Notes: a model not told the origin generated them from the letters alone. Shown: positions 18,096 through 27,599, counted from the stretch's first letter. The stretch: DNA of 64,000 nt from Salsipaludibacter sp963812245 (GCA_963812245.1 CAWEUK010000001.1:62001-126000); one strand, 5' to 3'. Translations and numbers: made by a program.

Positions 18096-19247
18096 TCAGC
18101 CATCTGCGGGCCCCCGATGGCCGACGGCTGCGCTGGTCGTGGTGGCATCCCCAGCGAAGGCACCGGTGATCGTCGTGGCCGGGGTGCCGGGCTCGTGCTC
18201 GTGCACGCGTCCGGCCACCCAGGCAGCGACCCCGTGGTCGGCAAGCACTGCCACGGCGTCAGCCGCCACTGCGTCCGGGAGGATCGCGGCCATGCCCACG
18301 CCGCAGTTGAAGGCGTCCCACATGTCCTGGTCCGCGACCGGGCCGTGCTCCGCCAGCCACGTGAAGATCGGGTCGCGCGTCCAGGAATCGGCATCCACGG
18401 TGGCGGCGAGGCCCGCGGGAAGGACGCGAGGGAGATTCCCCGGGATGCCACCGCCCGTGACGTGACACAGCGCATGCACCTCGACCGCACCGACCAGGGC
18501 CAGGACCGCCGTCGCATAGATCGCCGTGGGTGTCAGCAGCACCTGGCCCAGTGGCGCACCCAGGCCGTGGTCGTCGTCGAGGTCGAGGCCATCGACGATC
18601 CGCCGCACCAGGGAGTAGCCGTTGGCGTGCAGGCCCGACGACGCCATCGCCACCACGACATCGCCGTCCACGACTCGCTCCGGACCCAGCAGTCGGTCAC
18701 GTTCGACCACGCCGACGCCGAAGCCGGCGAGGTCGAACTCGTCGGGGCCGAGCAGGCCGGGGTGTTCGGCGGTCTCCCCGCCGACCAGGGCGCAGCCGGC
18801 CTGGACACAGCCCTCCGCAATGCCGGCAACCAGTTGCGCGACCCGATCGGGATCCAGCTTCCCGACCGAGATGTAGTCGTTGAAGAACAGCGGCTCGGCT
18901 CCCGTGACGACCAGGTCATCGACCACCATGGCCACCAGGTCCACGCCCACGGTGTCCAGGACCCCCAGACGGCGGGCCAGGTCCACCTTGGTTCCCACGC
19001 CATCGGTGCCGCTGACCAGGATGGGCTCGCGCCATCTCGACGGGTCGAGGGCGAACAGCCCACCGAAGCCGCCGATCCCGGACAGGACCTCGGGTCGGCG
19101 GGTTCGTTCGACGTGACGGCTGATCAGCGGGATCGAGGCATCCGCAGCAGCCAGGTCGACACCGGCCTGGGCGTAGGACAGCGAGGGCGGGTCCGGGTCG
19201 GGTGCCGGATTGGGGTTCGGGTCGCCGGTGCCCGATGGGGTGGCCAC
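18096..19247 (-). CDS. purM: phosphoribosylformylglycinamidine cyclo-ligase (AIR synthetase)
   Basis: A 383-residue PurM that converts FGAM and ATP to AIR, step five of purine synthesis. It has SYAQAGVDLAAAD, LVSGTDGVGTKVDLA, VAMVVDDLVVTGAEPLFFNDY, VGGETAEHPG, SSGLHANGYSLVR and HVTGGGIPGNLPR. The start is GTG 19247 with AAGGA eight bases upstream; a ~20-residue Pro/Asp-rich leader precedes the conserved part. purM normally follows purF in Actinomycetota; here an MFS gene, a sirtuin and a small unknown gene on the other strand lie between them. Confidence 0.95.
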   Translation of the reverse strand: MATPSGTGDPNPNPAPDPDPPSLSYAQAGVDLAAADASIPLISRHVERTRRPEVLSGIGGFGGLFALDPSRWREPILVSGTDGVGTKVDLARRLGVLDTVGVDLVAMVVDDLVVTGAEPLFFNDYISVGKLDPDRVAQLVAGIAEGCVQAGCALVGGETAEHPGLLGPDEFDLAGFGVGVVERDRLLGPERVVDGDVVVAMASSGLHANGYSLVRRIVDGLDLDDDHGLGAPLGQVLLTPTAIYATAVLALVGAVEVHALCHVTGGGIPGNLPRVLPAGLAATVDADSWTRDPIFTWLAEHGPVADQDMWDAFNCGVGMAAILPDAVAADAVAVLADHGVAAWVAGRVHEHEPGTPATTITGAFAGDATTTSAAVGHRGPADG

Positions 19248-19371
19248 GCCAGGTCCTTGGGGTCGACGGTCAGGGCCGGAGCCTAGTGGTTGGTGGCATG
19301 CCCTCGGGGCGAACGCCCGTGGCTTGCGGTGCCCACGGCGTGGCCGTGACCCGGCACTAGCCTCTGCCACC

Positions 19372-20559
19372 ATGACATCACGCCGCGGCCTGCTGGCCTT
19401 CGTGTTCACGGTCACGCTGACCGGGATCATGAACAACACGCTGGTCACGCCCGCGATCCCCGACATCCTCGCCGAATTCGGACGGCCGGATTCCCAGTCG
19501 GGCTGGCTGGTCGCATCGGGGTCAGTCGCCGGCATCGTCGTGGCTCCCCTGGTCGGCGTGCTGGCCGACCGTCTCGGCCGCCGGATCGTGTTGACGACCT
19601 GCCTCGTGATCTTCGCCACCTTCGGGACCATCGCCGCGCTGGCGCCCTCGTTCCCCGTCCTGTTGCTGGCACGCCTGGGCCAGGGCTTCGGTTCGGCCGG
19701 CCTCGTCAACCTCGCCGTGGTGCTCATCGGGGACAACTTCTCCGGATCGCAACGCACCCACTGGGTTGGCCGCAACGGCGCCGTGCTGACAGTCGGGCTC
19801 GCAGCCCTGCCATCGGTGTCGGGCGCGATCACGCAGGCGTTCTCCTGGCGTGTCACCTTCGGCCTCTACACCCTGGGGTTCGTGACCGCGGCAGCGGCAT
19901 GGCACCTGCTGGCACACGACCGCCCCGACGATCCGCCCGACGTGCGGTCCCAGTTGGACGGGATCGGCGTGGTCATCCGGCGACCGGACGTGGCCGTGCT
20001 GCTCGTGCTGGGCTTCCTCGTGTTCGTCGTCATCTTCGGCGCCTTCCTGACGGTGATGCCCCTGCACCTGGCCAACGAGTTCGGCCTGGGCGCGCGTGGG
20101 CGGGGGCTGTTGCTGTCGGTGCCCGCCCTCACCTCGACGGTGTCGGCGTTCAACCTCGGTCGCATCCGGCGGCACCTGTCGATGCGGCGACTCGTCATGG
20201 TCGCGGGCACGGGCTTCACCATCGCCTTCACAACCATGGGACTGGCCGCCGCGCTGTGGCTGCTGGTGCTCGGCGCGTTGGCGTACGGCGCCAGCCAGGG
20301 CATGCTGATCGGCAGCCTGCAGGACGAGTCCATGGCCGTGGCACCCGACCACCATCGCGGCGCCATCGTCGCCGCGTTCGTGGGCGCTGCGCGGCTGGGT
20401 CAGACAGTGGGCCCGCTGGCGGTCGGCGGCCTGCTCGCCGTGACCACGACCAACGTCGCCCTGTTGGTGGCAGCGGCAACGACCTTCGGAATCGTGTGCC
20501 TGGCGGCCTTCGGCCCGCTGCGACGCACCACGATGGACCCAGTGCCCTCGTCGGGGTGA
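19372..20559 (+). CDS. MFS transporter
   Basis: A 395-residue integral membrane protein with about twelve hydrophobic helices. It carries the MFS loop 2-3 signature GVLADRLGRRIVLTTC (~residue 65) and ARLGQGFGSAGLVNLAVVLIGDNF in helix 4. The substrate is unknown; drug/proton antiporters of the DHA group have this layout. It is divergent from purM with 124 bp between starts. Confidence 0.88.
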   Translation: MTSRRGLLAFVFTVTLTGIMNNTLVTPAIPDILAEFGRPDSQSGWLVASGSVAGIVVAPLVGVLADRLGRRIVLTTCLVIFATFGTIAALAPSFPVLLLARLGQGFGSAGLVNLAVVLIGDNFSGSQRTHWVGRNGAVLTVGLAALPSVSGAITQAFSWRVTFGLYTLGFVTAAAAWHLLAHDRPDDPPDVRSQLDGIGVVIRRPDVAVLLVLGFLVFVVIFGAFLTVMPLHLANEFGLGARGRGLLLSVPALTSTVSAFNLGRIRRHLSMRRLVMVAGTGFTIAFTTMGLAAALWLLVLGALAYGASQGMLIGSLQDESMAVAPDHHRGAIVAAFVGAARLGQTVGPLAVGGLLAVTTTNVALLVAAATTFGIVCLAAFGPLRRTTMDPVPSSG

Positions 20560-20756
20560 CCGGGGCAGACGGGAGGCGACCGCCAACCCGGCCACCACCA
20601 GCCCGGCCCCCCACCAGCCCCGACGCCCGCCAGCCCACCGGACCGCCCTCCCGCCAGCCTGCCGCCCTTTCCTCCGCCTGCGGGCGACGACCGGCACGCC
20701 GCGGGTCGGCACCGCCTCGCCTGCAGGCCACCACGACACCCGACACACTGGCGCCC

Positions 20757-21620
20757 ATGCCGATCCGCCGGACCGCCCTCCCACCGCTCACGCGCGCACG
20801 CGACCGTGGCTCGCTGACCGATCTCCACGACCTCGTGGCCGGCGGCGCAGCGGTGCTCACGGGTGCCGGGATCTCGACCGGATCGGGCATTCCGGACTAT
20901 CGCGGGGCAACCGGCCGCATGCGTCCAGCCACCCCGATGACGCACGGCGACTTCGTCGCGTCGAACAGCAACCGGCAGCGCTACTGGGCCCGCTCGCTGG
21001 TCGGCTGGCAGACGTTCGGCCACACCCGGCCCAATCCGGGGCACACGGCAGTGGCCCGACTCCAGGGCCATGGTCGGGTCGGCACCGTCATCACCCAGAA
21101 CGTCGATGGCCTCCACCAGCAGGCCGGCTCGCAGGACGTCGTCGAGCTGCACGGATCGCTGTGGCGCATTCGCTGCCTGGACTGCGCCACCGTGCATCCT
21201 CGCCAGTGGCTGCAGCGCGAGCTGGCCACCCGCAATCCCGACTGGGTCGGCCGCCACGCACCCGTCCAGGCCGACGGTGATGCCGACATTGCCGATGCTG
21301 CCGGATTCGAGGTGGTCGCCTGTCCCGGCTGTGGAGGCGTGCTGATGCCCGACGTCGTGTTCTTCGGCGCCGGTGTCCGACGCGAGATCGTCGACGCCTG
21401 CTATCGCACGGTCGAGCAGGCACCGGCACTGGTCGTGCTGGGGTCGTCGCTGCACGTGTGGTCCGGCCTGCGGTTCGTTCGCCACGCCGCCCGGCTGCAC
21501 CGCCCGATCGCGATCATCAACCACGGTCCCACGCGCGCAGACGAACTCGCGACCGTGCGCCTGGACGCCGACCTGGGTGCCATCCTGCCGACGCTCGCCG
21601 ACCAGGTGGGCGCGCAGTGA
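20757..21620 (+). CDS. NAD-dependent protein deacetylase, sirtuin
   Basis: A 287-residue Sir2 protein with NAD-binding GAGISTGSGIPDYRG (~residue 36), TQNVDGLHQQAG with catalytic His in ELHGS, four zinc cysteines in RCLDC and ACPGCGG, PDVVFFGAGV, and VLGSSLHVWSGLRFVR. It resembles mitochondrial SIRT4-like class II sirtuins in its PDYRGATGR start and the long inter-cysteine insert (~residues 145-185). It would remove acyl groups from lysines with NAD consumption, or ADP-ribosylate. The 197 bp before it are Pro-codon-like low-complexity C-rich sequence. Its stop overlaps the next gene. Confidence 0.93.
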   Translation: MPIRRTALPPLTRARDRGSLTDLHDLVAGGAAVLTGAGISTGSGIPDYRGATGRMRPATPMTHGDFVASNSNRQRYWARSLVGWQTFGHTRPNPGHTAVARLQGHGRVGTVITQNVDGLHQQAGSQDVVELHGSLWRIRCLDCATVHPRQWLQRELATRNPDWVGRHAPVQADGDADIADAAGFEVVACPGCGGVLMPDVVFFGAGVRREIVDACYRTVEQAPALVVLGSSLHVWSGLRFVRHAARLHRPIAIINHGPTRADELATVRLDADLGAILPTLADQVGAQ

Positions 21621-22024
21621 TCTCGCTGCACCTGGCGCGCTGGTTGTCCGAGGCCGGCATGACGTGGCACCCGACCGTGGGCGACGAATTCATCATGCCC
21701 GACCACGACATCGACGTGACGTTCCGCATGGCCGAGATGGTCGTGGAGGTTCGGCGGGTCCCCGCCGGCCGGATGATCGCGTTCAACGGCACGCCGGAAT
21801 GGGCCATGGACGCCATCATGATGGACGAAGCCATCTGGATGCCACGCGAGGACCAATTGCGAGCCCTGATCGGCGATCACTTCGATGCGCTGCGCCGCGA
21901 CACCGAGGGCATGTGCGTGGACCTGGTGCATCCCGATGGTGGCCGTTCCAGTCACCGCGCGGCCACGGCCGTGGACGCCCATGCCAAGGCGCTGCTGGCG
22001 GTCCTGCGCGACGAGTGGGGGTGA
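21617..22024 (+). CDS. uncharacterised small protein overlapping the sirtuin gene
   Basis: A 135-residue protein starting at GTG 21617, which overlaps the sirtuin stop as GTGA and so is probably translationally coupled. It is acidic, with EAGMTWHPTVGDEFIMPD, RMIAFNGTPEWAMD and WMPREDQLRALIGDHF, followed by a helical C-terminus. It resembles a family of ~130-residue actinobacterial proteins that databases often label pilus assembly CpaE; I see no ATPase motif to support that name. Coupling suggests a role linked to deacetylation. Confidence 0.7.
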   Translation: MISLHLARWLSEAGMTWHPTVGDEFIMPDHDIDVTFRMAEMVVEVRRVPAGRMIAFNGTPEWAMDAIMMDEAIWMPREDQLRALIGDHFDALRRDTEGMCVDLVHPDGGRSSHRAATAVDAHAKALLAVLRDEWG

Positions 22025-22033
22025 CCGTGCCGG

Positions 22034-23542
22034 TCAGGCGATGATGGCGTCGAAGTCGAGCTTGACCTGGGCCAACCGCTCGTGCTCGTCGGGCACCGGG
22101 ATCGGATACTCCCCGTCGAAGCAGGCACGACACAGTTCGTCGCGCGCCATCGGGGTGCAGCGGATGAGGCCGTCCAGCGAGATGTAGTGCAGCGAGTCGG
22201 CCTCCAGGTACTCGCGGATCTCGTCGACCGACATGTCCGCGCCGATCAACTGGGACCGGCTGGCCATGTCGATGCCGTAGTAGCACGGGTTCTTGATCGG
22301 CGGCGAACAGATCCGCAGGTGCACTTCGCTGGCGCCGGCACCCTTGAGCATCGCCACCAGTTGGCGTGACGTGTTGCCACGCACGATGGAGTCGTCGACC
22401 ACGACCAGGCGCCGCCCGCCGACGATCTCGCGCACCGGCGACAACTTGAGCCTGATCCCCAGTTGGCGCAGCGAATCGGTCGGCTCGATGAAGGTGCGAC
22501 CGACGTAGCGGTTCTTGACCAGGCCGTCGGCGAAGGGCAACTCCGCCTCGGCCGCGTACCCGGCCGCAGCGTCCCTGCCCGAGTCGGGCACGGCGATCAC
22601 GATGTCGGCGTCGGCGGGGGCTTCCCGTGCCAACTCCCGCCCCACCTCGCGTCGCGAGTACAACACGCTGCGCCCCGCCTGCACGTGGTCAGGGCGGGCC
22701 AGGTAGACCCACTCGAACAGGCAGAACTTCGGGGTGGCCTCGGCGAAGCGGTGGCTGTGCACGCCGTCGTCGTCGAGCACGACCAGTTCGCCGGGTTCGA
22801 CGTCGCGAACCGGGATGGCGCCGACGATGTCCAGCGCCGCCGTCTCGGACGCCACGACCCAGCCACCCCGGGGCAGTCGACCGATCTGCAGCGGTCGGAC
22901 GCCGTGGCGGTCACGGAAGGCGTAGATGCGCTCGGTGTCCATCACGACCACGGAGAACGCACCGCGCAGGCGTGGCGCGACGTCCAGGATCGCCTCCTGG
23001 ACCGACAACGTCGGATCCTCGACCAGCATGTCGGCCATCAGTCGGGAGTCGTTGTTGGTCGGGACGTTGAGTTCGCGCGCGATCTCGGTCGTGTTGACCA
23101 GGTTGCCGTTGTGGCCCAGTGCGATCTGCTGCCCCGAATCGGACTCGCGGTAGGCGGGTTGGGCGTTGTGCCATGAACTGGACCCGGTGGTCGAGTACCG
23201 GCAGTGACCGATCGCGAGGTGGCCGGGCATGGCCGCCAGCCCGGCCGGCGTGAACACCTGGTTCACCAGTCCCATGTCCCGGTGCACCATCAGCCGCGTG
23301 CCGTCCGACACCGCGATGCCGGCCGACTCCTGGCCCCGATGCTGCAAGGCGTAGAGCCCGTAGAAGGTCAGCGTTGCGACATCCTCGCCCGGCGCCAGGA
23401 TCCCGAAGACGCCGCATTCCTCACGCGGTCCCTCGCCGAGCCCTGCCAGGTCGACGTCGCTGGGCAGCACGGGAAGTTGCGGCAGCGCAGGCCCTGCGGG
23501 GTCCGATTTCGAGGGCGAGGGCGAAGGGGACGAGGCATCCAA
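22034..23542 (-). CDS. purF: amidophosphoribosyltransferase
   Basis: A 502-residue PurF, first step of purine synthesis, making phosphoribosylamine from PRPP and glutamine. A 42-residue Ser/Pro-rich propeptide ends at ECGVFGI, where Cys43 becomes the N-terminal nucleophile after cleavage. The glutaminase part has GHCRYSTTGSS and GHNGNLVN; the PRPP loop is VVVDDSIVRGNTSRQLV. C-terminal cysteines in CYYGIDMA and LCRACFDG could hold the Fe-S cluster of the Bacillus-type enzyme. The start is probably TTG 23542, because AAAGGA lies eight bases upstream and no in-frame ATG or good GTG precedes the conserved Cys. It follows purL by 24 bp. Confidence 0.95.
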   Translation of the reverse strand: MDASSPSPSPSKSDPAGPALPQLPVLPSDVDLAGLGEGPREECGVFGILAPGEDVATLTFYGLYALQHRGQESAGIAVSDGTRLMVHRDMGLVNQVFTPAGLAAMPGHLAIGHCRYSTTGSSSWHNAQPAYRESDSGQQIALGHNGNLVNTTEIARELNVPTNNDSRLMADMLVEDPTLSVQEAILDVAPRLRGAFSVVVMDTERIYAFRDRHGVRPLQIGRLPRGGWVVASETAALDIVGAIPVRDVEPGELVVLDDDGVHSHRFAEATPKFCLFEWVYLARPDHVQAGRSVLYSRREVGRELAREAPADADIVIAVPDSGRDAAAGYAAEAELPFADGLVKNRYVGRTFIEPTDSLRQLGIRLKLSPVREIVGGRRLVVVDDSIVRGNTSRQLVAMLKGAGASEVHLRICSPPIKNPCYYGIDMASRSQLIGADMSVDEIREYLEADSLHYISLDGLIRCTPMARDELCRACFDGEYPIPVPDEHERLAQVKLDFDAIIA

Positions 23543-23566
23543 GACTGCATCCTTTGTCGTGGTGCA

Positions 23567-25897
23567 TCAGACAACTGCGACGGAGCCGTCCCAGGAGGGG
23601 TCGACCGCCTGGGGCACGGCCGACAGGTGCGCGTCACGCACGTCCTCGAGTGCCAGGTCCAGCACGCCCTCGATGGAGATGCGATCACCACCGACGGTAC
23701 CGACGTCCGACAGCGCCACTTCGGCGTCGACGCACAACTTCGCCATCTCCCGAACATGGTGCGACGGCACGGTGACCAGGATTCGCGACGGTGACTCGCT
23801 GAACAGCAACTGGGCGGGATCCAGGCGCTCGGTCGGCACGATCTGGACCCCGATGTCGCCGGCGGCGGCGGACTCGGCGAGGTTCGCGACCAGGCCGCCA
23901 CTGGAGATGTCATGGGCCGAGTTGAGGTAGCCCTGCCGCGTCGCCTCGGCGAGCACCAGCGCCAGGCGTGCCTCCAACGCCAGGTCGACGGGTGCCAGCA
24001 CCCCGCCCAGTGGCAGGTCGAGGTAGTGCTGGACCACCGACCCGGCCAGGCCGGCCCGGGTCTCGTCGCCGAGCAGGAACACGATGTCGCCCTCGTCCTG
24101 GAAGGCCGATCCCACGGCGGTCGTGGCATCGTCGAGCACGCCCAGCACCCCCATCACCGGGGTCGGCCAGATGTGGGTTGCGTCCCGGTCGGCGTCATCG
24201 CCCATGCGCGACTCGTTGTACAGCGAGACGTTGCCCCCGGTCACGGGGATCCCCAGCGCCACCGTTGCCTCGCCCATCGCCTCGATGGTCGTGGCCAACT
24301 GCCACATGATCTCGGGACGTTCGGGATTGCCGAAGTTCAGGCAGTTCGTCGAGGCGATCGGTCGGGCACCGACACAGGCCACGTTGCGGAAGGCCTCGGC
24401 GACGACCCGACGGGTCCCCTCGGCCGGGTCCAGTTCACACCAGCGGCCGTTGCCGTCGACCGACACCGCCACGCCTCGCCGCGATCCCGGCAGTCGCACC
24501 ACCCCGGCGTCGCCGTCTCCCGGCCCCAGGACGGTTCCGGCCCGGACGAACGAGTCGTACTGCTGGGTCAGCCAGCGGGCCGAGCCCAGCTGCGGCGCAG
24601 CCAGGAACCCCAGCACGAACGCTTCGAGGTCGCCATCGTCGGCGATGCCGGGAATCGGCAGGTCCTCTGCGATCACGCGCGTGTAGGCGTCCTGCCAGTG
24701 GGGGCGGCGGCGCGGTCGGTCATACGTCGGTCCCTCGTCGGCCAGTGAGCGCGCCGGCACGTCGGCGACCAGGTCACCGTGGCGCCACAGTCGCAACCGA
24801 TCCCCCGCGACCACCGTGCCGATGACTGCGGCCGGCACCTCCCACTTCTCCGCGATCGCAAGCACGTCGGCGACGTCGTCGGGATGGGCCAGGGCCAACA
24901 TGCGCTCCTGCGACTCCGAGCACAGGATTTCCCACGACGCCATCGACGGCTCGCGCAGGTGCACCTTGTCCAGGTCGACATCCATGCCCAGCGATGCCGC
25001 CGAGGCCAGTTCCGACGTCGAGCATGCGATCCCGGCGGCGCCCATGTCCTGGATGCCTGCCACGAGGTCGCGGTCGTACAGGTCGAGACAGCACTCGATC
25101 AGCGACTTCTCGCGGAACGGGTCCCCCACCTGCACGTTGGGGCGCTTGGCCTCCAGTCCCTCGTCGAATTCCTGACTGGCCAGGACCGAGGCCCCGCCGA
25201 TGCCGTCACGTCCCGTGGCCGAACCGAGCAGGATGGCGACGTCGCCGACCCGTTCGGCCGCCGCGAGTTGGAGGCGATCGACCGGCATCACCCCGACGGC
25301 CAGCACGTTGACCAGCGGGTTGGTGGCATAGCGATCGTCGAAGACGGTCTCGCCACCGATGTTGGGCACACCGACACAGTTGCCGTAGCCACCGACGCCG
25401 CGCACGACACCGTCGATGATGTGCTGTTGGAAGGCGGTGGAGCGTGGCCCGAGCCCGTCGACCGTGGGATCACCGAAGCGCAGGGCGTCCATGACCGCGA
25501 TGGGACGCGCCCCCATGGTGAAGATGTCGCGCAGGATCCCGCCCACCCCCGTGGCCGCACCCTGGTAGGGCTCGACGAAACTGGGGTGGTTGTGTGACTC
25601 GATCTTGAACGCGACCGCGATGCCGTCGCCCACGTCCACCACCCCGGCGTTCTCGCCGGGGCCGGCCAGGATGTCGGGCCCCGACGTGTCCAGCCGGGCG
25701 AGGTGGATCTTGGAGGACTTGTAGGAGCAGTGCTCCGACCACATCACCGAGTACATGCCGAGTTCGCTGACCGTGGGCACCCGGCCCAGGGTGGCGACGA
25801 TGTCGTCGTACTCGTCGCCGCGCAGGCCCAGTTCATGGCCCAGTTCGCGGGCACGTTCATCCGACAGGGACTCGTCGGGAGGAAAGGAGGTGGTCAC
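23567..25897 (-). CDS. purL: phosphoribosylformylglycinamidine synthase subunit PurL
   Basis: A 776-residue small-type PurL, which with PurS and PurQ makes FGAM from FGAR, ATP and glutamine. Conserved motifs are MWSEHCSYKSSK, FKIESHNHPSFVEPYQGAATGVGGI, GGETVFD, DMGAAGI and the second-half VTGGNVSLYNE. The size fits the three-subunit system, lacking the fused glutaminase of the ~1300-residue Gram-negative enzyme. The start is GTG 25897 with AGGA upstream. It lies between purQ (82 bp) and purF (24 bp). Confidence 0.96.
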   Translation of the reverse strand: MTTSFPPDESLSDERARELGHELGLRGDEYDDIVATLGRVPTVSELGMYSVMWSEHCSYKSSKIHLARLDTSGPDILAGPGENAGVVDVGDGIAVAFKIESHNHPSFVEPYQGAATGVGGILRDIFTMGARPIAVMDALRFGDPTVDGLGPRSTAFQQHIIDGVVRGVGGYGNCVGVPNIGGETVFDDRYATNPLVNVLAVGVMPVDRLQLAAAERVGDVAILLGSATGRDGIGGASVLASQEFDEGLEAKRPNVQVGDPFREKSLIECCLDLYDRDLVAGIQDMGAAGIACSTSELASAASLGMDVDLDKVHLREPSMASWEILCSESQERMLALAHPDDVADVLAIAEKWEVPAAVIGTVVAGDRLRLWRHGDLVADVPARSLADEGPTYDRPRRRPHWQDAYTRVIAEDLPIPGIADDGDLEAFVLGFLAAPQLGSARWLTQQYDSFVRAGTVLGPGDGDAGVVRLPGSRRGVAVSVDGNGRWCELDPAEGTRRVVAEAFRNVACVGARPIASTNCLNFGNPERPEIMWQLATTIEAMGEATVALGIPVTGGNVSLYNESRMGDDADRDATHIWPTPVMGVLGVLDDATTAVGSAFQDEGDIVFLLGDETRAGLAGSVVQHYLDLPLGGVLAPVDLALEARLALVLAEATRQGYLNSAHDISSGGLVANLAESAAAGDIGVQIVPTERLDPAQLLFSESPSRILVTVPSHHVREMAKLCVDAEVALSDVGTVGGDRISIEGVLDLALEDVRDAHLSAVPQAVDPSWDGSVAVV

Positions 25898-25979
25898 GGC
25901 GACGTCCTGGCAGCGAGCGGGCGGCAAGCGGGCAGCATTCGAGGTGGCAGCGTGGCGAGTGCGGTGGTGGTGCCGTCGA

Positions 25980-26675
25980 TCATCCGACCGACGCCGGGGT
26001 CGCAGCAGCGGCCACACCGGTTGCAAGTCCCCTGAACATGGCGAGCATGTGGCCGCCGCCAGCGAGGTCGAGGTCCACGGCGTGCTCGGGATGGGGCATC
26101 AGTCCGACGACGTTGCCGGCCTCGTTGCAGACCCCGGCGATGTTGCGGGCCGACCCGTTGTGGTTGTCGCCGGGCAGGTAGCGGAACACCACCTGGCCGG
26201 CATCCTCGAGTCGATCCAGCGTTTCGTCGTCGGCGGTGTAGCAGCCCTCACCGGACTTCAACGGGACCTGCCACGGTCCGTCGTGGGCGAAGCCGCGAGT
26301 GAACGGCGTGGCGCGGTTGTCGACGCTGATGTAGACGGTGCGCGACACGAAGCGCAGGCCGCTGTTGCGCAACAGGGCACCGGGCAGCAACCCGGACTCG
26401 CACAGGATCTGGAAGCCGTTGCAGATCCCCAGGACCGGGCCACCGTCGGCGGCGAAGGTCCGGACCGACTCCATGATGGGCGCATGGACGGCGATCGCGC
26501 CGGTGCGCAGGTAGTCGCCGTGGGAGAAGCCACCGGGCAGGATCACCGCATCGACGTCGTGCAACGAGGAATCGCGGTGCCACAGCGCCACGGGGGTGGC
26601 GCCCCCAGCCTCGACCGCCACCATGGCGTCGTGGTCGTCGAGGGAACCGGGAAACGTGATGACGCCGACACGCAT
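25980..26675 (-). CDS. purQ: phosphoribosylformylglycinamidine synthase subunit PurQ
   Basis: A 231-residue class I glutamine amidotransferase subunit that supplies ammonia to PurL. It shows MRVGVITFPGSLDDHDA, LPGGFSHGDYLRTGAIA, nucleophile GICNGFQILCE and the catalytic HPEHAVD near the end. ATG 26675 has CGAGGT upstream. The next upstream gene, encoding the HELTH protein, is separated by 163 bp that include a 23-bp tandem repeat. Confidence 0.96.
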   Translation of the reverse strand: MRVGVITFPGSLDDHDAMVAVEAGGATPVALWHRDSSLHDVDAVILPGGFSHGDYLRTGAIAVHAPIMESVRTFAADGGPVLGICNGFQILCESGLLPGALLRNSGLRFVSRTVYISVDNRATPFTRGFAHDGPWQVPLKSGEGCYTADDETLDRLEDAGQVVFRYLPGDNHNGSARNIAGVCNEAGNVVGLMPHPEHAVDLDLAGGGHMLAMFRGLATGVAAAATPASVG

Positions 26676-26761
26676 GACAACCTCGCAACGGGGTGGGGAC
26701 GGGCCGGATCCTGGGGGGAACGATACCGGCCCGCGTCGAAGTCTCGGTGACAGTGGCACCT

Positions 26762-26846
26762 GGGTGGTGCAGCCCGGGGTCGGTCGGGTGGTCCAGCCGG
26801 CGCCGGTCGGGTGGTCCAGCCGGGGCCGGTCGGGTGGTTCAGCCTG
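26762..26846. repeat. 23-24-bp tandem repeat, about 3.5 copies
   Basis: GGGTGGTnCAGCC begins at 26762, 26786, 26809 and 26832, giving periods of 24, 23 and 23 bp; the copies differ at few positions (for example GGCGCCGGTC versus GGGGCCGGTC). The array lies in the purQ upstream gap and runs a few bases into the 3' end of the HELTH gene. It could be a mini-satellite or a transcript-processing structure. Confidence 0.7.
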
Positions 26847-27597
26847 CGTCGTAGCCCGCGTCCGTCAGGGCCGTCATCGGATCTGCCTGGCCCAGCAGGT
26901 CGGCGGCGTCGATGCAGCCCAGCGGCACGTCCTCACCCAGTGCCAGGCGGTCACAGGCGTCGGCGGTCACCTGCGTTGCGGCGAGTTCACCAGCGGCATC
27001 GATCGGGGTCCCCGGCCACGTTCCGGCGCCCAGGTGGGTGAGTTCATGGAGGATGAACGGTGCCCCACGGGTGCCATCGTCGAACTGGAACCGTGGCGAC
27101 AACTCGATGACGACCCGCCCGTCCTCGACCCGGGCCGAGGACTCCGTGCCCGTGAACTCGAACGTCGCGATGCGCAACAACCCACCGGCGTCGCGCCATG
27201 CCTCCAAACCGGCCTGTGCGTCGGGAAAGTCCGCCGATGCCAGCAGTTGGCAGGCGGCGGCCATCGCCCTGCGGGTGGTGGCGCGCGCACCGGCGTCCCC
27301 GAACAGCGTCACGCCGGTGGCACACCCGGTGCCCTCCTCGGTCTCGTCGATCTCGTTGAGGACGGCCTGGCCGCGCTCGTGGGTGACGGTGGCGGTGCCC
27401 GGGGGCCGACGATCGGCGGCAGTGCTCTGGGCCCGGCCGCCGAACTCGACGAATGCCCAGATCGTCACGACGATCCCGGCGATGACCAGGGGAATCATGA
27501 CCAGCACGAACCACCTCGCCAACAGCGGCTCGCCGTCGGGCATGGCGGGCAGGCCGTCACCGACACCACCCGGGGACCTGCGGGGCGACCGTGCCAC
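26839..27597 (-). CDS. membrane protein with HExxH motif, unknown function
   Basis: A 252-residue protein with a short cytoplasmic N-terminus, one membrane helix (WFVLVMIPLVIAGIVVTIWAFV, ~residues 29-50, shown only in part here) and a C-terminal extracellular domain. HELTH (residues 184-188) is the HExxH zinc-protease signature, and a further acidic residue in GELAAT ~15 residues on could be a third ligand. Four cysteines (GCATG, ACQLL, DACDR, GCIDA) might pair outside the cell. It starts at GTG 27597, two bases after the purS stop, which implies coupling. Protease activity is inferred from the motif only; its link to purine synthesis is unclear. Confidence 0.75.
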   Translation of the reverse strand: MARSPRRSPGGVGDGLPAMPDGEPLLARWFVLVMIPLVIAGIVVTIWAFVEFGGRAQSTAADRRPPGTATVTHERGQAVLNEIDETEEGTGCATGVTLFGDAGARATTRRAMAAACQLLASADFPDAQAGLEAWRDAGGLLRIATFEFTGTESSARVEDGRVVIELSPRFQFDDGTRGAPFILHELTHLGAGTWPGTPIDAAGELAATQVTADACDRLALGEDVPLGCIDAADLLGQADPMTALTDAGYDAG

Positions 27598-27599
27598 CC

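Noticed and set aside
20560..20756. C-rich low-complexity DNA before the sirtuin as a possible gene
   Set aside because: All frames are Pro/Ala/Arg-rich with no similarity; it looks compositional.
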